Notes under the pieces: generated by a model
The model's input: the letters and a program-made list of their open reading frames with translations, nothing else
What the model was told of the DNA's origin: nothing
The model's database searches: none
Made by a program: the position numbers and the translations under genes
Origin: Coprinopsis marcescibilis
Lineage: Eukaryota > Basidiomycota > Agaricomycetes > Agaricales > Psathyrellaceae
Assembly: GCA_004369085.1 (NCBI GenBank)
Contig: ML210149.1
Span: 62,001 to 126,000 of the forward strand
Reading direction: 5' to 3'
Length of the DNA: 64,000 bases
In this document: piece by piece, positions 36,343-48,336 of the stretch
How the letters are laid out: every line of letters begins with the position of its first letter
How positions within the stretch are numbered: position 1 is the first letter of the stretch

Positions 36343-36914
36343 TCAATGTGAGTGAGCCGATGTCACGGTGGAACTTCCAGTGAGCAGTCGATAGGAACAG
36401 AAGTTCTTGGGCTTGCACGTTAGCACAAGTTTGTTTGTAGGCATACCAGAGGACAAATAACAGAAGTTATATACGAGAACATTGGTGACGTCGACGGGGG
36501 ATGTCGGGCGTTCGGAGTCAACCGAGAATGCCACATTCCATATGCTGACTCCGACGCCCTGTAATTACCCCTTTTGCTCCATTTCCTTTGGCGTCGGAGC
36601 GGAGACACGGTAAGACGGTACTCTACGGTGCTGCAAATTTCACGTTGCGAATGGTCTCTAGCCAATAGCGTTTCAGAGGGGTTTAACAGGGCTTAGCCCC
36701 GCTCAGTAGCGCTCGATGTTCAGAATCGGGAACAAGACGGAAGCAGTTTTAATCACCAAAGATCCGTGTATTCCTCTGGTACATAATACAATGGGTGGAC
36801 TCGGATCCGAAATCTGTGCAAAGGACAAGTACAACAGGAGATAAACCTGTGATTACAAAAACAACTTTCACTGCTGCAGAGTGAACGAAAGGAAGGGACT
36901 CTGGTCAGGAGGGC
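36343..36914. other. Spacer between NADH dehydrogenase and thaumatin genes
   Basis: The 572 bases hold the promoter of the NADH dehydrogenase (its start is at 36342, reading left) and the 3' end of the thaumatin gene. No other gene is seen. Confidence 0.4.
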
Positions 36915-38285
36915 TTAAGGGCAGAATGTGATTGTGTAGTCAGCCTTGAGTTGGGAAGGACAGGTGAAAAGCGCCGTTCCGCTGCTTTCATCGTAGGCAT
37001 AGACGTAGGACCTGGGGCATCGGCTCTCTGTGGACTTTCAGTCAGACAATGTTCTGTGAAATGAGGGTTTCAACTTACTAAAGTAGTCATAAAATTGGAC
37101 ACCGGAGGGAGGGCAGGTCTGGGGCGTGCTGAAACTTCCAGAGCAGCAGTTTTTTGAATTTCCTGTTGGAAAGGGTTTAGACCGATCCACAACTCGAGAT
37201 ATGAAGTCGAGCCTACCTTGGTTGCCGTCAATGTTGGCAAAGCAAGCGGACTTGCAGCCAACAGGGAAGCCCGTGGAATCGAACGGACCCTTCAAAGCAG
37301 CGGGGCCTGGGAAACACATCAATCAAGTGATCATCGAATTTAAATGGAAGAAAACATACAGCTGGGGCCGAGGTCCACTGGGCAGTCAGCAACAGGGCAT
37401 CCCTTGTTGTTGGTGATACTGATAACACATGGTTAACCGCGTCAAAGGCAATCCGTGATATAGAACCTAAGTACCTGATAGGGAGATTGTACCCGTCGAC
37501 GAGAGAGACTATCACATAGCTAGTGAGTGTCTGACATTAAGAAAGTACAGACAGATTCGACTTACTATCATACCAATCAGCACCTTGCCCAGCACCAAGG
37601 GTGAATTCGGCCAAGGAAGCAGGTGGAACACCCTATTGCCATTACAGACCTTGAGACATGTTATTCAGGCAAGTATTACCAAAAGCACTCACAGCTCCAG
37701 TGCGTTGATCGCAAACCAAACCACCATTGCACCCACCAGTCACGCAGGAGTTGGGGCCAGGGTTTCTCGAAAAGTCGCAATTACGCCTTCCCTGAAAGCG
37801 AATATTAGTTACAGCAATGCAAAACCAGCAGGGGTAGATACGTACCCAGATCCTGCCAGCCGCCCAATTGTCAGGGACATGGAAGGAAACCCTGGTGAAG
37901 GCCTTTGCTTCCCATCTAGACTGGAGATAAGCCTGATTCGCAATGAATCTGCATACACGAAACGCACCCTGTAGTAATGTTCGGCTTAGCCGTTCCGACG
38001 TTGAGGTCGGTGAAAATCTAAACATAACATCAATAAACCGGTCGAGACGCCGACGACGAAATGGATGCGCACAGCAGGCCTGCAATGATTGTAACATTAG
38101 AAACACGATATGCGCAACAACATACACAAAACACACTCACCAGATAGTGAACGGACACGCGTTGTAAACCTGTTACATCCCAATCAGTACACAAAAAAGT
38201 TATAACAACGTGTAACACGCACGGTGAACGTCCGCGCAGCAGCACCAGACGCGAGGAGGAGAGCAGAGGCAACGATGGACTTCAT
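36915..38285 (-). CDS. Secreted thaumatin-like protein
   Basis: About 255 residues with an N-terminal signal peptide (MKSIVASALLLASGAAA) and then RTFTVYNACPFTIWPAIFTD, the classic mature start. It continues WEAKAFTRVSFHVPDNWAAG, GRRNCDF, CVTGGCNGGLVCD, PPASLAEFTLGAGQGADWYD, VSLVDGYNLPI, NNKGCPVADCPVDLGPSC, PFDSTGFPVGCKSACFANID, SGSFSTPQTCPPSGVQFYDY, and ends KADYTITFCP with TAA at 36917-36915. The many cysteines and the acidic-cleft residues (R of GRRNCDF, E of AEFTLG, D of WYD and of VDGYN) look conserved, so beta-1,3-glucan binding or cleavage in the cell wall is plausible. One exon is only 7 bases (38073-38079), needed to give the WPA of WPAIFTD. The gene lies downstream of FKS1 on the same strand. 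Confidence 0.93.
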
Positions 38286-38353
38286 GTTTCAGATCTCGAG
38301 GAAAGAGGAGGAGGACTCTTGCAAGTTGATAATGCAAGCTATCGATGGGACCC

Positions 38354-38361
38354 ATTATATA
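38354..38361 (-). promoter_or_regulatory. TATA box of thaumatin-like gene
   Basis: TATATAAT on the minus strand lies about 70 bases before the ATG at 38285. Confidence 0.55.
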
Positions 38362-40121
38362 GCCTCGCAAGGCTCGGAAAAATGTGTTATTGGCCTGGTC
38401 GGACACGTCCATAGGGTCGGAGCGGTTGGTACCGTAAGAGCCACACGGCCCTTGCACTCATGACCTCCTTACAATTCGCCCAGTTTCCTAGTCCAAGCGT
38501 CCAAGGCGTACTAGATTGTTTGACTGCGGCAAAGAACCCCACTCTGTCCGAGTTCCCTTTTGCGTTGCTGGCATGGGTTCGCCAAGATATCCCCGCTTGT
38601 TGTTCCCAACATTGTCCCGTAGTGAAAAAGGCGAGAAGAAGCTCCACTATCACTGAGCCTTGCTCCTGGGTCCAGCAGGTCTCTTCCAGCATACCCAGCA
38701 TCCCAAGAAAATATGGCCGTTGCGAATAACAAAATCATAAATCTTCTAAAATACCATATGGTTAGGACTTGAAACGACCAAAGAAGCACAGACATTTGAC
38801 ACGAACACACACCTGAACAGAGCATTTGGACGTAACGCTATCCTGCAACGGTTCCAAGTTCATGCGGTTTCACGGAGAAACGTAGTACTATTCCCTAGGT
38901 CTACCGTTCCGATTGTACTGACTGATGCACATGATTGGGCCTTCTTTCGACGGATCTTGCGCGTATCCCAATTCCCTACATTTGGCGTCCGAGTCACGTC
39001 CCAAACCTCTGCAAGAGGCTCAACTTGTCCCAGTTTGAAGCGTTGGTCGCGGAGCAAAGAGGTCCAGCGAAGCTTATGGACGCGGAGCACATTCGATGAT
39101 CCGTGCCATGGCAAAGGCAGAGTATTGAGCATCCGCGATGCCTACGGGGAGTTGAGCTAAACGAAAGCTAAACCGTGGAGAAAAGAACTAGCACACACTG
39201 GAAGCTGAGACTTCTTTGCCGTATGATTATGCAGCCGCTTCCTAGATACGGCAATCTTCATGAATCTCCATCCTCAGCCGACCCAATGGCGGTGGTGACG
39301 CATAATCTGGGGAAGTGGTATCGATCAGATAAGAACAGCAGATACAATCCTATTCAATTAGAAACCGACACATACCCAATTATGGGCAGTGGACATGGAA
39401 ACTTGAACAGCCGGAGAAGACCACAGAGCTTCGCGAAGAACGGACCGAAGTCATTCAAACACAGAACCATGCGCTGGTTTCCATCCAAGCGAGCAGTCTT
39501 CATTCCATAACAAAGTCAGACGAAAGGCAGAGAGAAGAGCAGAGAAAACCATTCTCACCTTACGTTCATAAGAACCTTGACCACCATGACTGCCAGTCGA
39601 ATCGCGCTCGAGCCTCAGCAGCCTGTAGGAACATCTACATCCGGGTCCATCGTGACGCCCACTCCCTGAGAACCAATCGGGATTCAACTGTCACTACTGG
39701 GAAAGTTAGGTTATCCGAGCTACTAGACCTCAACAAGAAGCAGACTTTCAAACCCTCGTGTTAAACCCCTTAGGAATGAAGAGTGAAGTCGCACAACCAA
39801 AAGGGAGAAAAGCACACACCGGATACATCGACTTCACCTGGCCAGCTGACGAATCAACCGCCTGACTGTGGAGCTATGCACCTGCCGGTAAGACGAGATT
39901 GGGAAGAAAAAGTTAACACAGTAATAGAAACCCAAAATGCGTGTGTATAACAAGATCATTGGTCATATTGTCGGGTCGTAGGCGTACAGTAGATGTCCTT
40001 GCAATCAAATGATCCGCGATAATCTGCGACTATCGAATGAAATAAAGTCCGTGTCGAAGCGAATATTAAAAGCATTATAAGGGCAGCCAAAAGTCTATGA
40101 TGCGGTCGTGAAAGTCGGTCA
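38362..40121. other. Spacer between thaumatin-like gene and FKS1
   Basis: About 1.75 kb. Open stretches up to ~110 codons occur (38511-38825 -, 39175-39510 +) without recognisable homology or splice context. The right end must contain the FKS1 3' UTR and the left end the thaumatin promoter. Confidence 0.45.
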
Positions 40122-43100
40122 TTACAAAGTGTCGCAAATTTTGCAGTCGAACTTAAGACTAGTACTGAAGATGATGGCTAGAAAGGAAACTTGTAAGAAC
40201 GTTGTGTGTGAGTGAAATAAAGATGAACGTACGGATAGCAATGAGAGCAACGAACACGCCGATCACGACAACGTAAATTATTCCATATTTTATCACCTGG
40301 GCCACAAGTTAGTATGACTCGAACACCCAAACCACACGACGAGGTCACGTACAATCGAACGTCGTTGCTTTGACTGTTTGATGGAATATAGTGGAGCACG
40401 AATTTGTTTCGATGGTCGGAGCCAGACTAGAGAAAAATGCAGAGGTCAGGACGGAAAAGCTTAGACTCAAGCAAAAACTTACAAAGAAGCGTTGCATGCA
40501 ATCGGTCGAAGTAAGGTATCAGTATAGGGGGCGTTAGAATGAATAGCAAGATGTGGCCCAACAACAGATCACCACTCCAAAGTGAAAGCTCAACAATCTT
40601 GACGATGAATTCACGGGCAGGCTGAGACATCACATGGTTCCCCAATCCACGTCCGTACCATCGACCAGTCCACCACGCCATGTTAGTCTCATCGTGCTTG
40701 AATTCACGGGAAAGGAAGACCGAGATGAGGATCTTGTGGATGGCTCTTTGAATGGCAATGACAGCGATGAAGCCAAGGACCGCATTGGCAGTAGACCACC
40801 TCTCGAGGAACCACTATATCAAGCATTAGAAGCTGCAGAGATGCAATACTAACCAAAAAGGTTACTCACGAAGAATTCAAATGTACCGACAAGACCGATA
40901 GCTCCCAAGCAATGTGTGATGGAAGCCATAACAGCACCAAAGTTGGAATTCTTGGCACTGAAAATCGGGCCAAGGAACAACGAGATGAGGAACTGCGTCA
41001 ACAGAATCGCAGCGTTCCAAACAAGCGGTCCCAAGGAGATGACGGCAATGCGGATGAGGGGGCTCGGTCCAAAGTTGCCGTTGGAGTCCGGAATCGACTT
41101 GACGAACATGTACGCAATCACGAACAGGACGGCCATGAAGATTGGGAAGAAGATCTCCGAAAACAACACAGAACGCCATGTCGCTCTGGGAACATCCGCA
41201 GAAAGCTTCTCAGACGGGTTGCCCAGCTTCTTCTTCTTGTAACCAGTGATCATCGTTCTCGAAAGTCGGCAGTACCCAATCCAAGAGTTGTTGTGGGACT
41301 TTGAATTTCCTCGGGACATCCATCGCAAGAATTCACTACACGAGAACGTTTAGTGTGACATCCAAGAGAATTGATAAGCACACTCACCGATAGTCAATGA
41401 TAAAGTCTGAGAAGACGAATTGATGGGGATTGAACCAGAACGGCGCGATGCAAAGGGCGAGGATGGACACCCAGAAGTAGATGAGGTAAGGGTTCTTGAG
41501 TGCCAAGGTGCAGTAAAGCAACATCAGCAGCGTCCTCATCCCAAGGTAAATACTTGGGCCGGCGAAGCGGGAGAACAGGATGTTGAAGTAGATCCGTGTC
41601 GTCGCAAATCCACGTCCAGTCGCAATGTACCGAGCACCACCAAAGGTAAGATTGCTGAGGATCGAGTGCGTGTAGATCTGAGTAGAAAAGATCTCAAACA
41701 CAAACGACAACGATCCGAATTGTTTCGCGAGCCTAAACACAGCCTTGAACGTTCCCCTTTCAACCAATTCTGGAGGAAACAATGAGGACGACGATAACAA
41801 CTATAAGAAAAACAAGACGTACCTTGCAGGAAGAGAGGCAAGAAGGCAATCATGAAAACCAAGAAAATGGAGATGATGCAACGATCTATCCACTCCAAAA
41901 CCTGCTGCAGATTGTAGCATCCACCTTGGTTACCCAGCATCTGCCCACTCGCAGTGTACTGGCAAACCATGAGGTTGGAAGTGAGCGTACCCAAGAACAT
42001 CACTAAACCCCTGGATCAGTAACCAGAAACATAAAAAAAGGAGGGAAAGAAAGCCTCACTAGTAACAATGAACGTCTGCACCGAAAAGATAATCAACATG
42101 TTGTTGATATGGAATCCAGGATGACCGTAGTAGAACGTTAAGAATCGGTCGATGGGGAGTTGTGTTCCGAGGTAATAGTATTCCCGACTGAGCATTTGTT
42201 CACCCATACCTGTCCCAATCTTGGTCTGGAAATTCAGGATAGTCCCAAACCCAAGATCACGACCTTTACCACACTGGTAGTACTCCGTATGCTTGATGCG
42301 TCCACCACGCCCAAAAGCGTTCATACCGGCGTAGATATCCTCGTTGAGATGTAAGCCCTTCTGCGCCTTGGAAACACCACCGCGGGTGGTCATGAACAAC
42401 CCATTAAGGAAATCAGGATGTCCATAATGCAATTTCCCACCAAGCCATGCCATGGACCTTGCCGCCAATGTACCGAACGTCTGTTCCTTGCAAGCCGCGA
42501 GATCACCAAGAATACCAATGTTCTCCGAGAAGATGTACTCTCGCGCACCAACAATGGCCACCGGCGCGTTCTTGAAGTCCTTGTGTCCCCACTGAGCGTA
42601 CGGCGACTGGCTGGACACCTGATATTCATCAAACTCTCCAAGCACGTTCCTGATTTTGAGACATTCCTCGAGGTAGTTGTCCTGGTTGGCGTCGATGAGC
42701 TGCAGATACTCTCCACGGTAGAAGATGATGGCATGATTCTGGTTATCCGACTTTCCATCTCCAAGAATGGGATTTCCAGGAAGCTCGATGCGGAACTTGG
42801 GCCTTCGTCGTCCAGTCTCCGGGATAAAGTCACTGTGTCCATCGATGAGAGCCGAAAAAATCCGAGGGTCTCCTCCTTCCTTCCTTGGCGCCTCCTCCTC
42901 AAGGTACGCGATTTGAAGGTCAGGATACGCGCGAAGCAAGAACTCGGCATTCTCATGCTCCTCCTTGTTGAACTTGGAGTACCGCTGCATCGACACCACA
43001 AACTTGAATTTCCTCCTAGCCATACGCTCCAACTCGCGCTCCAACTTGTCCGTATTTCCTCCGAAAAGCTGAACAATCTCCGGATTCTCCACTCGGTAAA

Positions 43101-46100
43101 GGAGCTTGATGGCCTTGGAGTAGTTCATCATGCCGGAAACAGTGCGGTACAGCGTTTGCGCGCGAAGGGACGCCCAGATACGAGTGCGAAGAGTAAACTC
43201 TGGCGACGAGCTCTTGAAACCGATGAATGCAAAGGGAATGTCGTCAGCGTTGCGGCTCTTCTCCTCATGTGCGAATGGGTTAACGCCATTGAACATGGCA
43301 GATTCCTCGGCCAAGATTTTGGTATCCTTGACAAAGTTCTCCCATTCGACCGGATGAAGCTGCTTGAGGTATTCGAGCAGAGTGACACGGGCACTCTGAT
43401 CTTCTTCTCGGATAATTTCTCGCAAAGAGAGCAAGGTCTAGACAAAAACGTCAGGATGCACTTCTAAAATGAAGTTTAAGTGCAATCTCACCTTCTCGCT
43501 GTAATGGGGTGTGAGCACCGTGAACGTGGGCATAGCATCGACAGGCAGAGGCTCAGGAATGGTGGTGGTTAAAGACTGAGCAAAGAAAGATATACGACGT
43601 TCAGCCTCGCTTCCAGCAGGGAAGAATTCACCCTTGATGCTTTTGTCCCCTTGAGAGATGAAGAACGGCGGGGCGCGCAGGCTTCGGCGTCCTCCAACAC
43701 CAGTGTCGACCTGGTGATAGAGGAGCTTCTGTACGTGGTCGATGGAAAGGAGATGCTCTCGGTACATTGAAATGATGATAGCGTTCCAGATTTGCGAAAC
43801 GAGAACCTGCAAAGTCATGTCAATCACACAAAGTCACACGACCATATAAATAGGACGAACCTTGGGCTTGTACTTGACCTCCATGTCCTGTGTGGCCAAA
43901 AGTTTCGAATAAATGCGTTTGGGCAACCGGGTGTAGATATCGACCCATGGAGTCCAGATGGACAAACCGAGGATGAAGGATCGAGCGATGCTGTAGACGG
44001 TGTTCCAAATGATGTACCAAAGGAAGGTGTCGAGGAAGAACAGGATGAGGTCCATGATGTACATGATCGTCAACGTGAACGCCGCCTGGTTGGTGCAAAG
44101 CGCCCTTCCAAAGAACCGATCGTTGCAAACCTGAATCTTCATGTGTACCATGACGCGAATCGGGTCACGGAACGATAAGGTCAGGAAGAAGTACGATTCC
44201 ACAAACTTGCAGGTGAAGACCAAAAACCAGAGAATCCACGAGCCCGTCCTGTTCTTGGGGAGCAGTGCGGGATAGCTGGCAGTAAAAGTCTGGCTCGCAA
44301 GGTACTTCCGTGACTTGCCCGCAACTCGATCGCCAAACATGCGCCCTGATGGAATGACGGCGAATAAGACTGTGGCAATGACCGAAATGCAGAATTGAAC
44401 GATGGACAAGATGAGTGCCAGCTGACCACCAGAGTTGTTGGACTCCACGATGGCAACGTAGAACGTCGGACCGCATGTAAGACCGAGGGTGATGAAGAGG
44501 AAGAGAAGCCGGCGTGTCAGATGCGAAGTGTTGTTCCAGGTGGTGGGGATATAAGAGAATTCGGCGAGTGTGGCGAGTATCATGATAATGGTGGCAACCG
44601 CTCCTCCGAGCGCGGTCGCACTCCACCTCATTGCAACAGAATCGCGGGTACCGAAGCGATAGATGGTTGGCGAGTTCCATGCAGTGTAGAAATAGAAGAC
44701 AGCGATATGGATGACCCAGATACGGTTGAAGTTGACGAGGAGATGACCAAACGAACGCTTTTCATAATAGGTCTTGAAGAAGGCTCTGTTCCAATCGATA
44801 CGGTCGAATTTGGTAAACCGTTGTGATGCAGGGAGATCGATAAGACGGGACTATGAATACATCAGCACGATGCAGGGAGCGCAGTAGTGGAAGAATCAAG
44901 TACCTTGTCGTTGAGAACAATCCTCGCAATACCCTCAGGATACCAGAACAACTGGTTGACGTCATCGTACCCAATGATATCCGCGTGATCCTTCTCCCTC
45001 CGCACAAACTTGCCATCCACAACCTCGTAACCCTGATCCCGAATGAACCTGTACAGCGGTTTGATGACCGTGCGCAGATACAGTCCTTCTGGAACTGGTT
45101 CCATGCGGTTCTGGCACTCTGGCGATCGGTAATAGTCATCCGCACACTTGAAGATGAAGCACAGGCATTCAGGCACGAATCGAACCTGGGCGGCCTCTCC
45201 CCAACATAGCAGATAGAGTGCGACTTGCCGGAGGCGATCATACTGGCTCATGTTGTTCATGGCCTGCCGCCAGCGTTCCAACGCGGTGGCTAGCGACTTT
45301 TCCGTTGCTGGCCGTTTCGCGGCACCCTTTTGGGACTTGAGCCGGTTCAGTCCAGGATTTTGAATTGTGCCAACCGCATCGTCCAAGTCTAGCTGTGCTG
45401 CAAAATACCATTTACGATAATTTGCATTGTGTCCGCCGATGTAGTCTGCATGGAGTGTCAACAACGCTTGGTTTGGCGTCATTCTTGATGCGCGACTATC
45501 GAGGAGCTGCATAAGGAAGTCGAACTGTGGGAATAAGTTTGATTAGCATGCTGGGGCAATGCAACACGAAGCATGGAAGAGGCTGGAGCGACAACATAAA
45601 AAGGTGGATACAGAGTGTTATCTAGTTGTGAATGGTAAAATGAACATGCGGCGGCGCCTCTGTTGGGCTTGGCAAATGCATTAAAGGAAGAATACACAGG
45701 AACAAGCGAACAAGGGGGTTGGGACTGGTTGAACGTACCATGTTCCTCATCGAATCCCGTTGAAATCCAAACTTTTGCGTCAGATCCAAGAACACATCCT
45801 CTATTTCCTCCTTCGAAAGTGGTATCTGGCGGTCGGCACTCCATGCCGGGTACGCATCGCGAGGGGGTATGTTGTATTCGTAGGCGGGTGCGCCTGTATC
45901 TAGGTATGTTGAGCGCCCTGCAGAGGGCCCCAAAGATTCTGAGGACGGAGCAGGTCGTGCTGTATAAATGTTTTCTCGATCTGAGTCGGTATCGAGGGCT
46001 GCGGATGTCGGGGACGCAAGATGAGACAAAGAGAAACGGAGGGCCACGAGTATTTCCAACTCACGATATTCATATTGTCCGTTGTTGTCATAGTCGTTCA

Positions 46101-46284
46101 CTCCGGGGTTGCTGCTGTCGGAAGCATATGTTTCTCTGTGGTCGCGACGACCAAATTCAACATGGTCAGACTCATTATCGTAGAAACGTCGCTGGGTGGA
46201 GTTGAACGGGTCGTTAGAATGGTCGTTGGACGGTGAAGACGACGGATAGCCCTCCTGGCTGGGTGCCCCGTGGCGGGCAGACAT
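40122..46284 (-). CDS. FKS1: 1,3-beta-glucan synthase catalytic subunit
   Basis: Integral plasma-membrane enzyme that makes cell-wall 1,3-beta-glucan from UDP-glucose; GTPase-regulated and the target of echinocandins. About 1,780 residues after removing many short introns. The ATG at 46284 starts [20 protein letters not shown], an acidic disordered leader. A conserved N-terminal domain follows ([48 protein letters not shown]), then TM bundle 1. The large cytosolic glucan-synthase domain has [47 protein letters not shown] and [21 protein letters not shown] bundle 2 ends [14 protein letters not shown]...[20 protein letters not shown] and FDCKICDTL with TAA at 40124-40122. The segment matching echinocandin hot spot 1 reads FLTLSFRDP (about 44163-44189) and hot spot 2 reads EWIDRCIIS (about 41875-41905). 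Confidence 0.96.
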
Positions 46285-48336
46285 GGGAGGATGAGCAGGA
46301 AGAAGGACGCCTGAAGTGGTTGTTGTTTGCTGAGGGGCGGTGGCAGACACGGGGCTACTGAAAATGACGAAACCAGAATTCCCACATTCAGACACAGCCA
46401 CTTCGGCTCAAACAGCCCCTCCTCCTTTCCCACTTCACTGACTCTAATGAATCAAACAATCCAAATAGAATCCGACTACAATCTGTACAGCCAAAAAGGG
46501 CCAACATTACCTCTGTCCACCGCACAGAGCACTCATAGCCTTGCCTTGCCGTGCTTCCCGAGCCTGAGCGCCGAGCTTCAAGTTCGATCCCCAGCGGTGT
46601 CCGGTCACATCGGGTCTCACCAGTCTGCAGGCCTGCAACCAACGGTCAATATATCCTGCCGACCGCTGAGACCTGCAGCATTTCATCTGCTCACAAAGCT
46701 TACTATCTCCCTGCAACGTGCCAGCCTCATGCCCGTATTGCTCAAGTGACCACCAGCTAGCGCTCGCCGCTGACAACATGAACGTAGTACCATTACTGGC
46801 AATACGTCGATGTCGACGACATGTTTCCTTTTCAAAGGCACCGCCTTGATGCTTCGGAAACTCGGCCTCAATCAATAACACGGCGGTTGCGATAAGCAAC
46901 GGCGACCGACCAAGACCCGTATTTGAAATATGGGGCACGCCAATACTTGCTAGCAATGAACATCTCTGGCCGACTGGGCGATATTAAACGCCCACAACCC
47001 ATATTGAGCCACTTCCGGCAGCGAAAACGTGCAAAGGACCCTGCAAAGAGCGCTCAACGTTCTGAAACGTTCTCACTACTGTGCCCACTGCCCAGAACCC
47101 GACGCGAGGCAACATCATTGCCCAACGAACAACCCATCACATGAACATGCCGTAAAGCCTACTGCTCAGCCAATTATACCGGCAGGTACATAACGCCTAA
47201 GCTACGAAGTCGACCTCGCCCTCATACACGAGGTGAGTCGCGCCGACCCCTGAAAATTGGAACGAGTTCACACCTTCCCCAATACCACCCACCTCCTGTC
47301 ATCCCAAGTTCGCATCACCAACTGAATCAGAATAAACAGTCATCTCAGTGATATCGCCACGCAACCCGAACCTGCGTTTCAGTATCCACCCAACCAGTTA
47401 TCTTCTGCTATGACGCAGACCCGCCATGTAGTATTCATAGTGCACCTAAGTACTGCGCAGGTCACACACAACCCCAATCCGCAGAATCGGCTGAGCATTG
47501 CATGATATTGATAACCATCCCTCCAGAGTCCTGGTTACCCTCAGACTCCTCCTTCGGACAGAGGTTTCACTGGCCAGATTCCAGGAATTCCGACTCCCGA
47601 GTCCAAGCCTCCCACTCCCATCCCATAATCCATTTACGCCGACGCGCCAAGCAAGACGCGTCCGTCCGGGACTTATACCCAAGTCCGACGCGACGTACTA
47701 CCACGAAGTTACTCATGGTGCTAACCTGAAGCATATGTAGTACCGCCAATTACCGTCCGCCCCTTGCAACCTAACTTCGTTTACGACGCATCAATAGCGG
47801 ATTTACATTTAAAACAAGGCCCCATGTTCCAGGTTCCAGGTTCCTGGTGCATTGCGTTCTTATGATAAGCCTGAAGTCGGAGAACTTGGGTAATAGGCGT
47901 ACATCAACGTGAGCATACTAGTACAACATCTTTGAAATTGTGCGCACAAATCCAATGAACGCAATCCAGAGGGCACCCACAACGCAAGCAGCCTACGTAG
48001 AGCAAAAATAAAAGCCAACACAACATAAGAGCAGATGAAAGCTAGCGAGAGGCAACGACAATATCCAAACGAAAATCAAGTCTATGTACCAAACCCAAGT
48101 GTTCAAAAATATCGATGACGCATAGCATGGGGAGAGAAATGTGAAAAACACGCGATGGGGGTAGTAGTCGAGTCCATAATTCCAGTTCTGAGTTGACAGG
48201 TATCCAAAATTCCAAGTTCCAATAAATCGGTCAGTGCGCCTATTTTCTGTTTGTAGGCTGATCTTCTTCATGCTGCTGCTTCTTCTTCTTCTTTTTCTCT
48301 TTCCCGAGCCTTCCCCCAGCACGATAACCCCAAAAA
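46285..48336. other. FKS1 promoter region and non-coding spacer
   Basis: About 2 kb without a convincing gene. The left end (46285-46700) is the probable FKS1 promoter and leader. Short open stretches at 46923-47144 and 47498-47749 show no family I know. The right end is the 3' UTR of the velvet gene. Confidence 0.45.

Noticed and set aside
42418..43467. 349-codon open frame on the + strand
   Set aside because: Exact antisense shadow of the highly conserved catalytic part of FKS1. The minus-strand reading has clear family sequence; this one has none.
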